This document shows, piece after piece, positions 14,230 to 22,607 of a DNA stretch of 34,058 bases. The position numbers and the translations under genes were made by a program. The notes under the pieces are model-generated. The model had not been told where the DNA came from and did no database searches. It saw nothing but the letters and a program-made list of their open reading frames with translations. Origin of the DNA: an uncultured Megasphaera sp. (GTDB lineage Bacteria; Bacillota; Negativicutes; Veillonellales; Megasphaeraceae). The stretch's first letter is position 1, and each line of letters begins with the position of its first letter. The stretch spans positions 1 through 34,058 of the forward strand of contig USGG01000016.1 of the NCBI GenBank assembly GCA_900554215.1, in the 5' to 3' direction.

Positions 14230-15300
14230 TTAATCCAACTGTTTTTCTTTCATCCAGTGTTCCATAAAATCGGCTACGTCCCGATTGTTTGTATCGGACA
14301 TCATAAAGTGGGTACTGCCGTAAATCCCTGCTTCCGGCAGGAAAACAACGGTGGCGTCGCCGCCGTGGGCATTGATGGTCTGCGCCCATTTTTTAGCTAG
14401 ATTCAGGCGGATGCGCCAAGTATCCAATCCCCAGACGGCTGTTTTTTCGTTTTCGGCAGGGATGTTGTCACCATACAGCACGAGAATAGGGATGCGCGTC
14501 AGCTTCATGAATTCGTCTGCCGGAATACCGATGCCTGCCGTCGGGAAGGGGCTCGTCGTCTCTTCTGGCGGCGGCACTTCGCCTTCTGGGAATAAGAAGC
14601 TGCCCGGTTCTATGGCTATGATGCCCTTGACATGCCGGTTTTTGAGGGCCGTATACCATCCCGGCACGCCGCCTTGGGAATGGGTGATCAATACGCCGTC
14701 GCCGGCTTTGTCAAAGACGGCGGCCATGGCATCGCTGACGACCCCGTTGTCGAAATCGCCTGTATTCGGCGTCATTTGCCGGAAAAACTGATCCCGCCAG
14801 GCAGCATCATCCTTGACGGCGGCGTTGTCAAATTTCTGCGGCCACTGGCCGATACGGAAATTGTTATTCCACAGCTGGTCGTCAGGCTGGGCGCTGATGG
14901 TCTGGCTCGTCGTCGAGCGGCCAGCCCGGCCGCGTCGCGGCTGATCTACGATATACGTAGCATATCCTTTTTCCAAAAATATATTCTGGAAGCCGTCCCG
15001 CCCATCCGGCGTCGTTTCCCACGTCTTGCCGGACTGACCGGCGCCGTGAAGGAAGACGAGCGCCGTCCGATGGGCTCTGGCCGGCTTTTGATAAAATACG
15101 TAGGCATGATCGCCATGCAGCGTCTGCCCGGCCTTATCGCTTGGATCTTCATTGCCTCTATAGGTTCCCGGTGCCGTGACGACGGTGCCTCCAGCCATAA
15201 AGCTTCCCTGGTCTTCAAGTGTCACAGGCTTCATGGCAAAGGCCGAGCCGACAGCCGCGGCGGTCATGAAGACAGCTGCTATCCATGTACGTTTCATCAT
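14230..15300 (-). CDS. Exported alpha/beta hydrolase (Ser nucleophile)
   Basis: The 356-residue protein has a Sec signal (MMKRTWIAAVFMTAAAVGSA, cut near AFA-M). The oxyanion motif is VFLHGAGQSGKTWE (about 82-95). The nucleophile elbow is LITHSQGGVPGW with Ser208, where the usual first Gly is Thr. The catalytic His is probably in GSTHFMM near the C-terminus, and an acid may be the Asp in LVLYGDNIP. It resembles secreted esterases of unknown substrate. AGGAGG lies 7 bases before the ATG. It is the first gene of the unit ending in two AKRs. It differs from the Cys-type hydrolase at 10428-11612. Confidence 0.87.
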   Translation of the reverse strand: MMKRTWIAAVFMTAAAVGSAFAMKPVTLEDQGSFMAGGTVVTAPGTYRGNEDPSDKAGQTLHGDHAYVFYQKPARAHRTALVFLHGAGQSGKTWETTPDGRDGFQNIFLEKGYATYIVDQPRRGRAGRSTTSQTISAQPDDQLWNNNFRIGQWPQKFDNAAVKDDAAWRDQFFRQMTPNTGDFDNGVVSDAMAAVFDKAGDGVLITHSQGGVPGWYTALKNRHVKGIIAIEPGSFLFPEGEVPPPEETTSPFPTAGIGIPADEFMKLTRIPILVLYGDNIPAENEKTAVWGLDTWRIRLNLAKKWAQTINAHGGDATVVFLPEAGIYGSTHFMMSDTNNRDVADFMEHWMKEKQLD

Positions 15301-15332
15301 AAATAATCCTCCTCTCTTTCTGTATATAGTAT

Positions 15333-15365
15333 AAAAAAACCGGGACTTCAGCAGAAGTCTCGGTT
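15333..15365 (-). terminator. Rho-independent terminator of the LysR gene
   Basis: AACCGGGACTTC (15338-15349) pairs with GAAGTCTCGGTT (15354-15365) with one G-T wobble and a 4-base loop, followed on the minus strand by a run of seven T. It lies 30 bases after the LysR stop codon, so LysR and the hydrolase unit are transcribed separately. Confidence 0.9.
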
Positions 15366-15395
15366 AGTTTCGCCGTATAAACCATTAGTTTATAC

Positions 15396-16301
15396 TTACG
15401 GTTTCACGTTCACAATATGAGTCACGGCATCTAAAAATTTCCGCGTAACGTCGTTTGGATTCGGGCTGTGGGCAATACAATAAGGCATGCTGCCGGCCCC
15501 ATCAATGAGAATAATCTTCAGCAGCGGATGAACAGCCTTCCAAAAGGGAAAAGCGATAAGCACAGCATGGCCATTTTCGCAGGCGTTAAATACCTGCGCA
15601 TTGTAAAAATCAAAAGTCCGTATGTGAATATCTGGATAATCCCTTTCAATACTATTCCGCAGCGCATCCATCGTCGTAGACCAGCCGGGCTTAATCATAT
15701 ACAGCGTTTCACCGTCCAAATCAGTCCAACACAGTCTTTCCTTCATCGCTAAAGGATGATCCAGACTGACTGCGCCGCACACCGGCACCGACGTAATCCC
15801 GATAGTACGGCAATACGGATGATACGCCAGCATCCCTTCGTCAAACACGCCGGCAACGATGTCAATGCGCTCTCCCAAAGTCCGTAAAATTTCCCGGGCG
15901 TTTTCCGGCGTATTGTCAAAAGGCACTACTTGAAATTTAACATCTGGAATCTGTTTATATATGCGCGGCCACAGCTCCAATAAAATATCAACAGGTGTCA
16001 TGAGCGACGTGCCGATACGAATATGAGGCCCTTCCTGCCGAGCCATAACGCGCGCCCTCTCCAAGGCCCCATCAGAATACTTCCGCATGTACAGCGCATC
16101 CTTATATAAGGATTTTCCCGCTTCCGTCAGCGTCAGTCCGCGATGGGTCCGTACAAACAAGCGAAGGTTTACCTCCTGTTCCAAGCTGTTGACCTGCTTG
16201 ATGACAGCCGGCGCTGAAATAAACAATTCCTCCGCCGCTTTATTAAAGCTGCCCGCCTTGGCAACGCAAATAAATGTATCTAATAAGGGATTATATAACA
16301 T
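15396..16301 (-). CDS. LysR-family transcriptional regulator
   Basis: The 301-residue protein has the LysR layout: an N-terminal winged helix (residues 1-60: LDTFICVAKAGSFNKAAEELFISAPAVIKQVNSLEQEV, then RTHRGLTLTEAGKSL), a linker helix, and a type 2 periplasmic-binding-like effector domain from about 92 (IRIGTSLMTPVDILLELWPRI). The effector is unknown. It points in the same direction as the oxidoreductase array and ends just before it with a strong terminator, so it is not in the usual divergent position. It may control the hydrolase/AKR unit at 15300-12327. SD AAGGATG lies about 8 bases upstream of the ATG. Confidence 0.92.
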   Translation of the reverse strand: MLYNPLLDTFICVAKAGSFNKAAEELFISAPAVIKQVNSLEQEVNLRLFVRTHRGLTLTEAGKSLYKDALYMRKYSDGALERARVMARQEGPHIRIGTSLMTPVDILLELWPRIYKQIPDVKFQVVPFDNTPENAREILRTLGERIDIVAGVFDEGMLAYHPYCRTIGITSVPVCGAVSLDHPLAMKERLCWTDLDGETLYMIKPGWSTTMDALRNSIERDYPDIHIRTFDFYNAQVFNACENGHAVLIAFPFWKAVHPLLKIILIDGAGSMPYCIAHSPNPNDVTRKFLDAVTHIVNVKP

Positions 16302-16308
16302 GATATTT

Positions 16309-16379
16309 TACATCCTTCTTATACAAAACAAAAATATACAACTATAGTATAAGTATATCATAATTTTTTTAAGGATGTA
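16309..16379. promoter_or_regulatory. LysR upstream region with inverted repeat
   Basis: TACATCCTT (16309-16317) and AAGGATGTA (16371-16379) are perfect 9-bp inverted arms 53 bases apart. The arm next to the gene contains the LysR ribosome site (AAGGATG on the minus strand). Between them lie AT-rich, -10-like TATACT sequences and an ACTATAGT palindrome. If the transcript began upstream of 16379 the arms could hide the ribosome site; the start is not known. Confidence 0.35.
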
Positions 16380-16389
16380 TATAATAAAA

Positions 16390-16428
16390 GACAAAATCCA
16401 GGGCCGTTATATCATAATACGACGCTGG
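16390..16428 (-). terminator. Terminator after the dihydroxy-acid dehydratase gene
   Basis: CCAGGGCCGT (16398-16407) pairs with ACGACGCTGG (16419-16428) at 8 of 10 positions. On the minus strand the stem is followed by a T-rich tail (16390-16397). It lies about 25 bases after the ilvD stop. Confidence 0.55.
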
Positions 16429-16453
16429 GCTTTATTTTTACGCTTTGCAAAGA

Positions 16454-18121
16454 TTAAATATTATCTTGATCCAAAATAGCCCCGTAGTTCGCACTACTGA
16501 CCATAGCCCGGTACCGTTTCAGGTATCCTGTCACCTTCTTAGGCGGCTGCGGGACGACAGCTATCCTGCGGCGGGCAATTTCATCTTCGCCGACGAGGAG
16601 TTCTATCTTGTGGTTGGGGATATCGATGGAAATCTGATCGCCGTCTTGAACGTAGGCAATCAAGCCGCCAGCCGCAGCTTCCGGCGATACATGGCCGATA
16701 GACGCGCCGCGGCTGACGCCAGAAAACCGTCCATCTGTAATCAGGGCGCAGGTGCTGTCGAGACCCATGCCAGCCAAGGTCGCCGTCGGGCCAAGCATTT
16801 CGCGCATGCCCGGCCCGCCCTTCGGCCCCTCATAGCGGACGATGACAACGTCGCCGGATACGACCTTTCCTTCAATTAAGCCCTTGCTGCAGGCTTCTTC
16901 GCTGTCGAAGCATTTCGCCGGCCCGACGTGAACCATCATTTCCGGCAGCACAGCTCCCTTCTTGACGACGGCTCCGTCGGGAGCGAGGTTGCCGTACAAG
17001 ACGGCCAATCCGCCGGTCTGGCTATAGGCGTGTTCTTTGTCGCGGATGACATCTTCATCAGCGATGCAGGCCCCTGCTATGCGGTCGGCCCAGGTGCCGT
17101 CGACGGTGCGGGCCGTCGTATCAATGAGCCCCATATCATCGAGGCGCTTCATGACGGCGCTGAGTCCGCCGGCATTGTTCAAATCGACTAGGAAATGATG
17201 TCCTGCCGGATTGAGCTTGACGATATGCGGCACCTTGTCGCTAATGGCGTTGACGCCGTTTAAGTCAAATTTCAGACCTGCTTCGTGGGCAATAGCCGGC
17301 AGGTGGAGCATCGTATTGGTCGAGCATCCCAGAGCCATATCGGCGCACAGGCCATTGTAAATGGCTTTGTCCGTCACAATATCGCGGGGACGGATGTTGT
17401 TTCGGACTAAATCCATGACCTTCATGCCGGCGTGTTTTGCCAACAGGATTCGCTGGCTGTCTACGGCCGGAATGGTGCCGTTGCCGGGCAGGCCGAGGCC
17501 GAGAAGCTCCGTCATACAGTTCATGGAATTTGCCGTAAACATGCCGGCGCAGCTGCCGCAGCCGGGACAGGAATGCTCGACGATATCGTCGGCTTCGTCC
17601 ATGCTCATGCGGCCCGTATGGACGGCTCCGGGCGCTTCAAAGGCGTCGGTCAGGGCGACGGTCTTGCCGTTGGCCCGCCCCGGCAGCATGGGACCGCCGC
17701 TGCAGAAGATGGACGGAATATTAACGCGCAGAGCCGCCATAATCATGCCGGGTACGATTTTATCGCAGTTCGGAATGAATACCAAGCCGTCGAAGGGATG
17801 GGCGTTAGCCATGATTTCTACAGAATCGGCGATGTGCTCGCGGCTGGGCAGGGAATAAAACATGCCTTCGTGGTTCATGGCGATGCCGTCGCAGACGCCG
17901 ATAGCCGGGAATTCGACGGGCGTGCCGCCGGCCATGCGGATGCCCGCCTTGACCGCTTCGGCAATCGTATCTAAATGCATATGGCCGGGAATAATTTCAT
18001 TCTGGGCGCAGACGACGCCGATGAGAGGCCGGTCCAGTTCTTCCTGCGTAAACCCCAGGGCGCGGAACAGCGCGCGGTGCGGAATACGGTCTACGCCGTG
18101 TTTCATCAAATCGCTTCGCAT
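16454..18121 (-). CDS. ilvD: Dihydroxy-acid dehydratase
   Basis: This 555-residue IlvD/Edd-family enzyme removes water from 2,3-dihydroxy acids to give 2-oxo acids, the third step of valine and isoleucine synthesis. Fe-S cysteines are seen at 119 (IPNCDKIVPGM) and 191 (CPGCGSCAGMFTANSMNCM); the C-terminal signature TDGRFSGVSRGASIGHVSPEA is complete. Residues 45-47 read PGH rather than PCN. The resemblance is to true IlvD rather than to sugar-acid dehydratases, but its place behind a BKACE, a UlaG-like hydrolase and an MFS gene is unusual, and no other ilv gene except the acetolactate synthase at 23285 is in the window. AGGAGG lies 7 bases before the ATG. A 103-base gap separates it from the BKACE gene. 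Confidence 0.93.
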   Translation of the reverse strand: MRSDLMKHGVDRIPHRALFRALGFTQEELDRPLIGVVCAQNEIIPGHMHLDTIAEAVKAGIRMAGGTPVEFPAIGVCDGIAMNHEGMFYSLPSREHIADSVEIMANAHPFDGLVFIPNCDKIVPGMIMAALRVNIPSIFCSGGPMLPGRANGKTVALTDAFEAPGAVHTGRMSMDEADDIVEHSCPGCGSCAGMFTANSMNCMTELLGLGLPGNGTIPAVDSQRILLAKHAGMKVMDLVRNNIRPRDIVTDKAIYNGLCADMALGCSTNTMLHLPAIAHEAGLKFDLNGVNAISDKVPHIVKLNPAGHHFLVDLNNAGGLSAVMKRLDDMGLIDTTARTVDGTWADRIAGACIADEDVIRDKEHAYSQTGGLAVLYGNLAPDGAVVKKGAVLPEMMVHVGPAKCFDSEEACSKGLIEGKVVSGDVVIVRYEGPKGGPGMREMLGPTATLAGMGLDSTCALITDGRFSGVSRGASIGHVSPEAAAGGLIAYVQDGDQISIDIPNHKIELLVGEDEIARRRIAVVPQPPKKVTGYLKRYRAMVSSANYGAILDQDNI

Positions 18122-18224
18122 AGGAAACCCTCCTTGTGTACTAGTTTTGCTGCGTATTCTACTCTTTATTCTATGGCACAGGATTTCATGCCGTCAATGA
18201 ATACGATATTGCAAATTTCTCATA

Positions 18225-19163
18225 TTAGAAGTTGACCTTATCCTTACCCTTTGTCTGCAGGATTTCGCGCGCTTCGTCGGGCGCAGCGATTTCGAAGTCG
18301 AGGTCGTGAAGAATCTTGACGACCTTTTCTACCTGCTGGGCGTTGCTGACGGCAAGTTCTCCCTGCGGATTGATGTACAGGCTGTCTTCCATGCCGACAC
18401 GCATGTTGCCGCCGAGAATCACCGACATGGTTTCAAAGCGGAAGGAGCGGCGGCCGCCGGCTACCATGGAGAAGTTGGCCTTGTCGCCGTAATCGGCCTT
18501 GACGTGGTTTACGAAGTACATCAGGTTTTCCGCCGTCATAGGAATGCCGCCCATAACGCCGGGAACGAACTGGAAGTACAGCGGTTCGCGGATGAGGCCC
18601 TGTTTGTGAAGGGTCTTGATGTTGTTGAGCTGCCCCAAATCGAAGACTTCAAATTCCGGCACCGTACCGGCTTCATGCATCATATCGAGGCATTTCTTCA
18701 TATCGGCAAAGGTATTCTGAAATACGTTTTTTTCCGTTCCTTTGAGGAAGGGGACTTCCCAGTCGTATGTAGGGTTGGCTTCAATCGATGCGGCCAGGCC
18801 GGCCAGGTTGAAGTTGACAGAGCCGCTGTTGAACGAAGCGATTTCCGGCTTGAAACGGGGAATGGACGCCATTCGTTCTTCAACGCTCATGCCAATCGCG
18901 CCGCCTGTCGTAATACCGATGATGACGTCGCTGTTTTCTTTAATGCGGCTGAGAATCTGCCCCATCGTGTCGAGGTCCGACGTCGGTTTGCCGTTGTCTT
19001 CCCTGGCGTGAATGTGAACCATCGACGCGCCGGCGTTGGCGGCGTCAATAGCCGCCTGCGAAATCCCTTGCACGCCGCAGGGTAAATACGGCGACATAGA
19101 GGGCGTATGGATCGCGCCGGTAACGGCGGCTGTTACGATGATTTTTCTTTCTTTTTTTGCCAT
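18225..19163 (-). CDS. BKACE-family beta-keto acid cleavage enzyme (DUF849)
   Basis: The 312-residue protein belongs to the family whose founding member cleaves 3-keto-5-aminohexanoate with acetyl-CoA to acetoacetate and a new CoA ester. Zn ligands are His50 and His52 (MVHIHAR). Other family motifs are VTAAVTGAIHTPSMSPYLP at the start, IGITTGGAIG and the late Glu in RVGMEDSLYI. Different subfamilies act on different beta-keto acids; the subfamily cannot be decided by eye. It lies between the UlaG-like gene (39 bases away) and ilvD, under likely GntR control, so the substrate is probably derived from the acid imported by the MFS transporter. Confidence 0.9.
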   Translation of the reverse strand: MAKKERKIIVTAAVTGAIHTPSMSPYLPCGVQGISQAAIDAANAGASMVHIHAREDNGKPTSDLDTMGQILSRIKENSDVIIGITTGGAIGMSVEERMASIPRFKPEIASFNSGSVNFNLAGLAASIEANPTYDWEVPFLKGTEKNVFQNTFADMKKCLDMMHEAGTVPEFEVFDLGQLNNIKTLHKQGLIREPLYFQFVPGVMGGIPMTAENLMYFVNHVKADYGDKANFSMVAGGRRSFRFETMSVILGGNMRVGMEDSLYINPQGELAVSNAQQVEKVVKILHDLDFEIAAPDEAREILQTKGKDKVNF

Positions 19164-19202
19164 AATGCATTCTCTCCCTTACCAAACGATATAAATTACG
19201 TA

Positions 19203-20327
19203 TTATTTTTCGTTGCTTTTCAGCATTTCCATGACTTGCTGGTGCTGATGCTGGATGCGCTTGTAGACCTCACCCCGTTCGAAATGATAATCTTCGCTGC
19301 CGTCGGGATAGGCATAGCGGGTCATGTGTTTATCCTGCGGATAGAGGTAGCGTCCGCCGCAGGCCATGATCGTGATCTGCGTGTTCGGGCAGACGTCCTT
19401 GCCGAGATATTCCAGCTCTCTCGTCAGCATGGACGGGTCGCCGGCGCAGTTGGCCCAGTTATCGTAGTGATCGGGAATGAACACCTTGGCGTTTAAGGCC
19501 TTGCTGACGCGCACGCAGTCGTACGGCGTCATCTTGTCCGTCGCACCGGGAGCGTTGAAGCCCATGTCGGCGATGGCTACGTCGATGTCATAATCATTGC
19601 CAATCTGCGTATAGCCGTCGTTATACCACGTATCGCCCATGAATAGGATATTGCCGGCGCTGGTGCGGAACAAGAAGCTCGTGCAGGCCAATTCATAAGG
19701 CAGTACGTCGGGGCCTTCCGTCGTGCGGATCGCCGTATCGTCGTAGCACATGAGGAATTCTACCGTCGCCCCTTTAAGCTGCACGCTTTCGCCTAAGCGG
19801 GTCATGTGAATGCGCGATTCGGGAACTTCAAAGCCGCGGAGCTTCTTGCAAGCCATGTACGGCGCATAAAATGTTACGTCCGTCGTCTTCAGAGCCGCTT
19901 TGACAGCATACAAATCACAATGATCCTGATGCATGTGCGTAATAAACGCGCCGTCCAAGCCCTTGAATTGCCACGGGTCGATGACCTGCGGGTTGAGGCG
20001 AAGCCAGTTGATGCTCTTCGCGCCGGCCTGCTTGCAGACGCCGCAGTTGCCGACGGCTTCCGTATACAGGGACGGGCCGCAGTACTGGTCGATCCAGTAA
20101 ATCCCGCCTTCGTCGGTTTTCAATACCCACGACGGGCCGCCGCACCACCACAAAGCAACTTGGCCTTCCGGCACCTTATACGTCGCAATTTCCTGATTCA
20201 AAAAGGTTCCCCATTCGGGATAGCAGTCTTCCAGCCACTGCTGGCGGTCGATGTCCTGATTTGCCGTGACATACGTACCGGAAATAATGCCTCTGCCGTC
20301 GCTCTTAGGAATAGTTTGTTGTGCCAT
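19203..20327 (-). CDS. UlaG-like metallo-beta-lactamase-fold hydrolase
   Basis: This 374-residue protein has the metal motif HMHQDH (His131, His133, Asp135, His136) and follows the L-ascorbate-6-phosphate lactonase UlaG along its length: ALWWCGGPSWVLKTDEGG, DGAFITHMHQDHCDLYAV, NILFMGDTWYNDGY and KVFIPDHYDNWAN. UlaG opens the lactone ring of ascorbate 6-phosphate. No phosphotransferase system or other ula gene is present, so a different lactone or phosphate ester is likely. A TGTCTGACA operator lies 59 bases upstream. It is followed by the BKACE gene after 39 bases. Confidence 0.87.
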   Translation of the reverse strand: MAQQTIPKSDGRGIISGTYVTANQDIDRQQWLEDCYPEWGTFLNQEIATYKVPEGQVALWWCGGPSWVLKTDEGGIYWIDQYCGPSLYTEAVGNCGVCKQAGAKSINWLRLNPQVIDPWQFKGLDGAFITHMHQDHCDLYAVKAALKTTDVTFYAPYMACKKLRGFEVPESRIHMTRLGESVQLKGATVEFLMCYDDTAIRTTEGPDVLPYELACTSFLFRTSAGNILFMGDTWYNDGYTQIGNDYDIDVAIADMGFNAPGATDKMTPYDCVRVSKALNAKVFIPDHYDNWANCAGDPSMLTRELEYLGKDVCPNTQITIMACGGRYLYPQDKHMTRYAYPDGSEDYHFERGEVYKRIQHQHQQVMEMLKSNEK

Positions 20328-20385
20328 GATAAAAAGCTCCTCTCATTGTTAAATACGTGTTAGTAAATTATTATATATTCATATT

Positions 20386-20396
20386 ATGTCTGACAT
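20386..20396. promoter_or_regulatory. GntR-type operator, site 2
   Basis: ATGTCTGACAT is an 11-bp perfect palindrome, upstream of the UlaG-like gene. It shares TGTCTGACA with site 1 at 21699-21709. It suits the short palindromes of FCD-type GntR regulators. Confidence 0.65.
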
Positions 20397-20419
20397 GATG
20401 TATATTGTGGTAAAAAAAA

Positions 20420-21649
20420 TTATGCCGCTGCTTCTTCTTTTACAACAGTCCCTGCATACGTTTCCGGCATAAAAGCCAGCACGACGCCGCAGAGGCCGAA
20501 CATGACAGCCGTAATGCCGATGCCGAACTCCAATCCATAAACCTGGCCGAGAACGCCAACTGTCAGCGGAGCCAAGACGGAGCCGAAGCGTCCCATGTTA
20601 AAGCAGAACCCGCCGGCCAAGGCCCGGATATGCTCGGGGAATAACTCGGAAAAATACGCGCCGACGACGCCGAAGGGACCGGACATGGAGAAGCCAACGA
20701 CAGCGCCCCACCAGAATAAGAAGTTCCCATCACTGATGAATACGTACAGCGGAATCGCAACGACGCATAGGACGATGGATATCATAATAGATTTCTTGCG
20801 GCCAATCTTATCGCCTAAATAGCCAAACACCTGATAGCCGACGAACATGCCGATATACATGACGATGGAAAAATTAGCCATCATGACCAAGCTGAGTCCC
20901 CGCTCCTTAATGAGGAAAGTCGGAATCCATGTCGCCGCACCCCAGAAGGCGCCCAAGCTGAAGAATACCAGCGCCGTCCCCAGGATAACCCGTTTAAGAG
21001 TCTCACCGACAAAGCTGTTAAAAATACTGATCTTCTGCTTCTTTTCCTTCGGCCCCGACGAAACGGTATCGGCAGGAACTGTCACATAGGTATATATGGC
21101 AATAGGGATGGACAGCATGCCCAGCAGGAACAAGATACGCCAGTCAATGGTCAGGAAAATCCGTCCGGCAAAGGACGCGAATACGAAGGCCACGGCAAAC
21201 ATGCTCAATACGAGAGACGTGACGCGGCTCTGATAGGCCGGCGCCCAATGCTCCATAACCAAGGCTACGCACGGCCCCCACACGCCGCCGATAGCAAAGC
21301 CCGTAAAGAAGCGCAGGATCATCCAATGTTCCCAATCATCTACGAAAATGATGACGCCCGTGCCGAGGCCAAAGGCTACCAAACTGAAAATCAGAGCAAA
21401 GCGCCGTCCCCTGTTTTCGGCGACAGTCCCCAGAATAATGCTGCCCAGCGCCGCGCCGATCATCGTGACGGATACGAGCAGTCCGCCCTGGGCGTAGGAA
21501 ATATTCAGCACGCTGATTAGGACAGGCATGGATATCGCCAAGATAACGTTATCGTAATTATCGAATATATACGACAAGAACGTAGAAATAAATACGGGCC
21601 AGCGATATTTCGTCCCCTTTTCATCCATTTCATACTGACTCACATACAT
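20420..21649 (-). CDS. MFS transporter, organic-acid:proton symporter type
   Basis: This 409-residue protein has about twelve hydrophobic segments. The loop 2-3 signature is ENRGRRFALIF and its repeat in the second half is GDKIGRKKSIMI, both classical MFS motifs. Residues 24-45 (FLSYIFDNYDNVILAISMPVLI) include an acidic pair in helix 1, as in the aromatic/sugar-acid and sialic-acid branches of MFS. It should import the carboxylate that the downstream UlaG-like, BKACE and IlvD enzymes process. The promoter has consensus boxes with the GntR operator just downstream. The gene ends 92 bases before the UlaG-like start. Confidence 0.9.
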   Translation of the reverse strand: MYVSQYEMDEKGTKYRWPVFISTFLSYIFDNYDNVILAISMPVLISVLNISYAQGGLLVSVTMIGAALGSIILGTVAENRGRRFALIFSLVAFGLGTGVIIFVDDWEHWMILRFFTGFAIGGVWGPCVALVMEHWAPAYQSRVTSLVLSMFAVAFVFASFAGRIFLTIDWRILFLLGMLSIPIAIYTYVTVPADTVSSGPKEKKQKISIFNSFVGETLKRVILGTALVFFSLGAFWGAATWIPTFLIKERGLSLVMMANFSIVMYIGMFVGYQVFGYLGDKIGRKKSIMISIVLCVVAIPLYVFISDGNFLFWWGAVVGFSMSGPFGVVGAYFSELFPEHIRALAGGFCFNMGRFGSVLAPLTVGVLGQVYGLEFGIGITAVMFGLCGVVLAFMPETYAGTVVKEEAAA

Positions 21650-21698
21650 CTTCTCCTCTCCATTACGTGAAAAACCGAACCTTGTTATTTATTACATC

Positions 21699-21709
21699 TT
21701 GTCTGACAA
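21699..21709. promoter_or_regulatory. GntR-type operator, site 1
   Basis: TTGTCTGACAA is an 11-bp perfect palindrome at about +8 to +18 of the MFS transcript, just after the -10 box, where a bound repressor would block RNA polymerase. A further half-site, TTGTCTGC on the minus strand, lies within the promoter spacer. Confidence 0.7.
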
Positions 21710-21722
21710 CGTTTATGATGTA

Positions 21723-21751
21723 ATCATAGCAGACAACTTGCGATTTGTCAA
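21723..21751 (-). promoter_or_regulatory. Promoter of the MFS gene
   Basis: Minus strand: -35 TTGACA (21746-21751), 17-base spacer, -10 TATGAT (21723-21728). It is near consensus. The operator palindrome begins 13 bases after the -10 box. Confidence 0.8.
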
Positions 21752-21809
21752 CAGGTAAACAAAAAACGCAGCCAATTTGCTGCGTCATTTTGTACTCATT
21801 CTATATTTC

Positions 21810-22514
21810 TTATTCTAAAGGTGCCGTAACGCAGCCGATGTGGGCTTTCATGGCGGCTCCCGCCCGTTCGGCGTCGCCGCTGGCAATCGCTTGGACGACT
21901 GCTTCATGCTGCGAATACATGTCGTGGAATATCTGCGGATTATGTGTCATGGCATGAAAGAAGTTGCGGCGCACGCCTTTATTCCACGCCAGCGTCATGA
22001 TCACCATGACGGATAGTATCAGCTTATTGCCGCTCATCTTGCTGATAGCCCGGTGAAACTCCATGTCCTTGGCGGCGACGTCGTCGATATGACCGGCTTC
22101 ATACAAAGCCTTGCTCGCCTTGATGATATCCTGCAAGGCGGCAATATCTTCTTTCGTCGCCCGTTCGGCCGCCAGCTCGGCGCTTCTGACCTCGACAACT
22201 TCGCGGAATTCGTTGAAATCCCGGCTGTCAGCTGAGACAAAAGCCTGCTTGATCGGCGTAGCGCTCAAGATGTCCAGGCGGCTGTTGACAAAGGTCCCCT
22301 TCTTGCTCCGCGTCACATAGCCCGACAGCTCCAGGGCCTTATAGGCCTCGCGAATCGTGCTGCGTCCGACGCGCAGTTCTTCGCAGAGAACGGCTTCGTT
22401 GGGAAAGACATAGCCTTCCGGCAGCTCGCCGGAAAGAATGCGCTGGCTGATTTCGTCAAATAATTTATCCGACATGCTCTTTGAAGAGCTGACTCGTATT
22501 TCGTTCCAATCCAT
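21810..22514 (-). CDS. GntR-family regulator with FCD domain
   Basis: The 234-residue protein has a GntR winged helix (about 15-78: LFDEISQRILSGELPEGYVFPNEAVLCEELRVGRSTIREAYKALELSGYV) and an all-helical FCD effector domain (about 95-230). The metal/acid-binding residues of FCD are visible as Asp150, His154, His203 and His225. FCD regulators typically bind small carboxylates and repress the operon until the substrate arrives. It lies upstream of and in the same direction as the MFS gene, with its own promoter at 22565-22593. The TGTCTGACA palindromes at 21699 and 20386 are its likely binding sites. Confidence 0.92.
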   Translation of the reverse strand: MDWNEIRVSSSKSMSDKLFDEISQRILSGELPEGYVFPNEAVLCEELRVGRSTIREAYKALELSGYVTRSKKGTFVNSRLDILSATPIKQAFVSADSRDFNEFREVVEVRSAELAAERATKEDIAALQDIIKASKALYEAGHIDDVAAKDMEFHRAISKMSGNKLILSVMVIMTLAWNKGVRRNFFHAMTHNPQIFHDMYSQHEAVVQAIASGDAERAGAAMKAHIGCVTAPLE

Positions 22515-22564
22515 AAGTATCCATCCTGCAATCTATATACTCGGCGAACTAAGCGCCTTCCCCT

Positions 22565-22593
22565 ATTGTAAAGAATCGCGGAGTTTCTGTAAA
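22565..22593 (-). promoter_or_regulatory. Promoter of the GntR gene
   Basis: Minus strand: -35 TTTACA (22588-22593), 17-base spacer, -10 TACAAT (22565-22570). No TGTCTGACA palindrome is seen here, so autoregulation is not indicated. Confidence 0.65.
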
Positions 22594-22607
22594 GTAGCCT
22601 CGCGAGT

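Noticed and set aside
16454..18121. IlvD read as a 6-phosphogluconate or sugar-acid dehydratase
   Set aside because: The length and all signatures match true IlvD; only the neighbourhood hints at another substrate, which is noted as a finding.
18306..19085. 259-codon plus-strand frame opposite the BKACE gene
   Set aside because: Shadow frame of a well-supported enzyme gene; the product is low in sequence logic and lacks a start signal.
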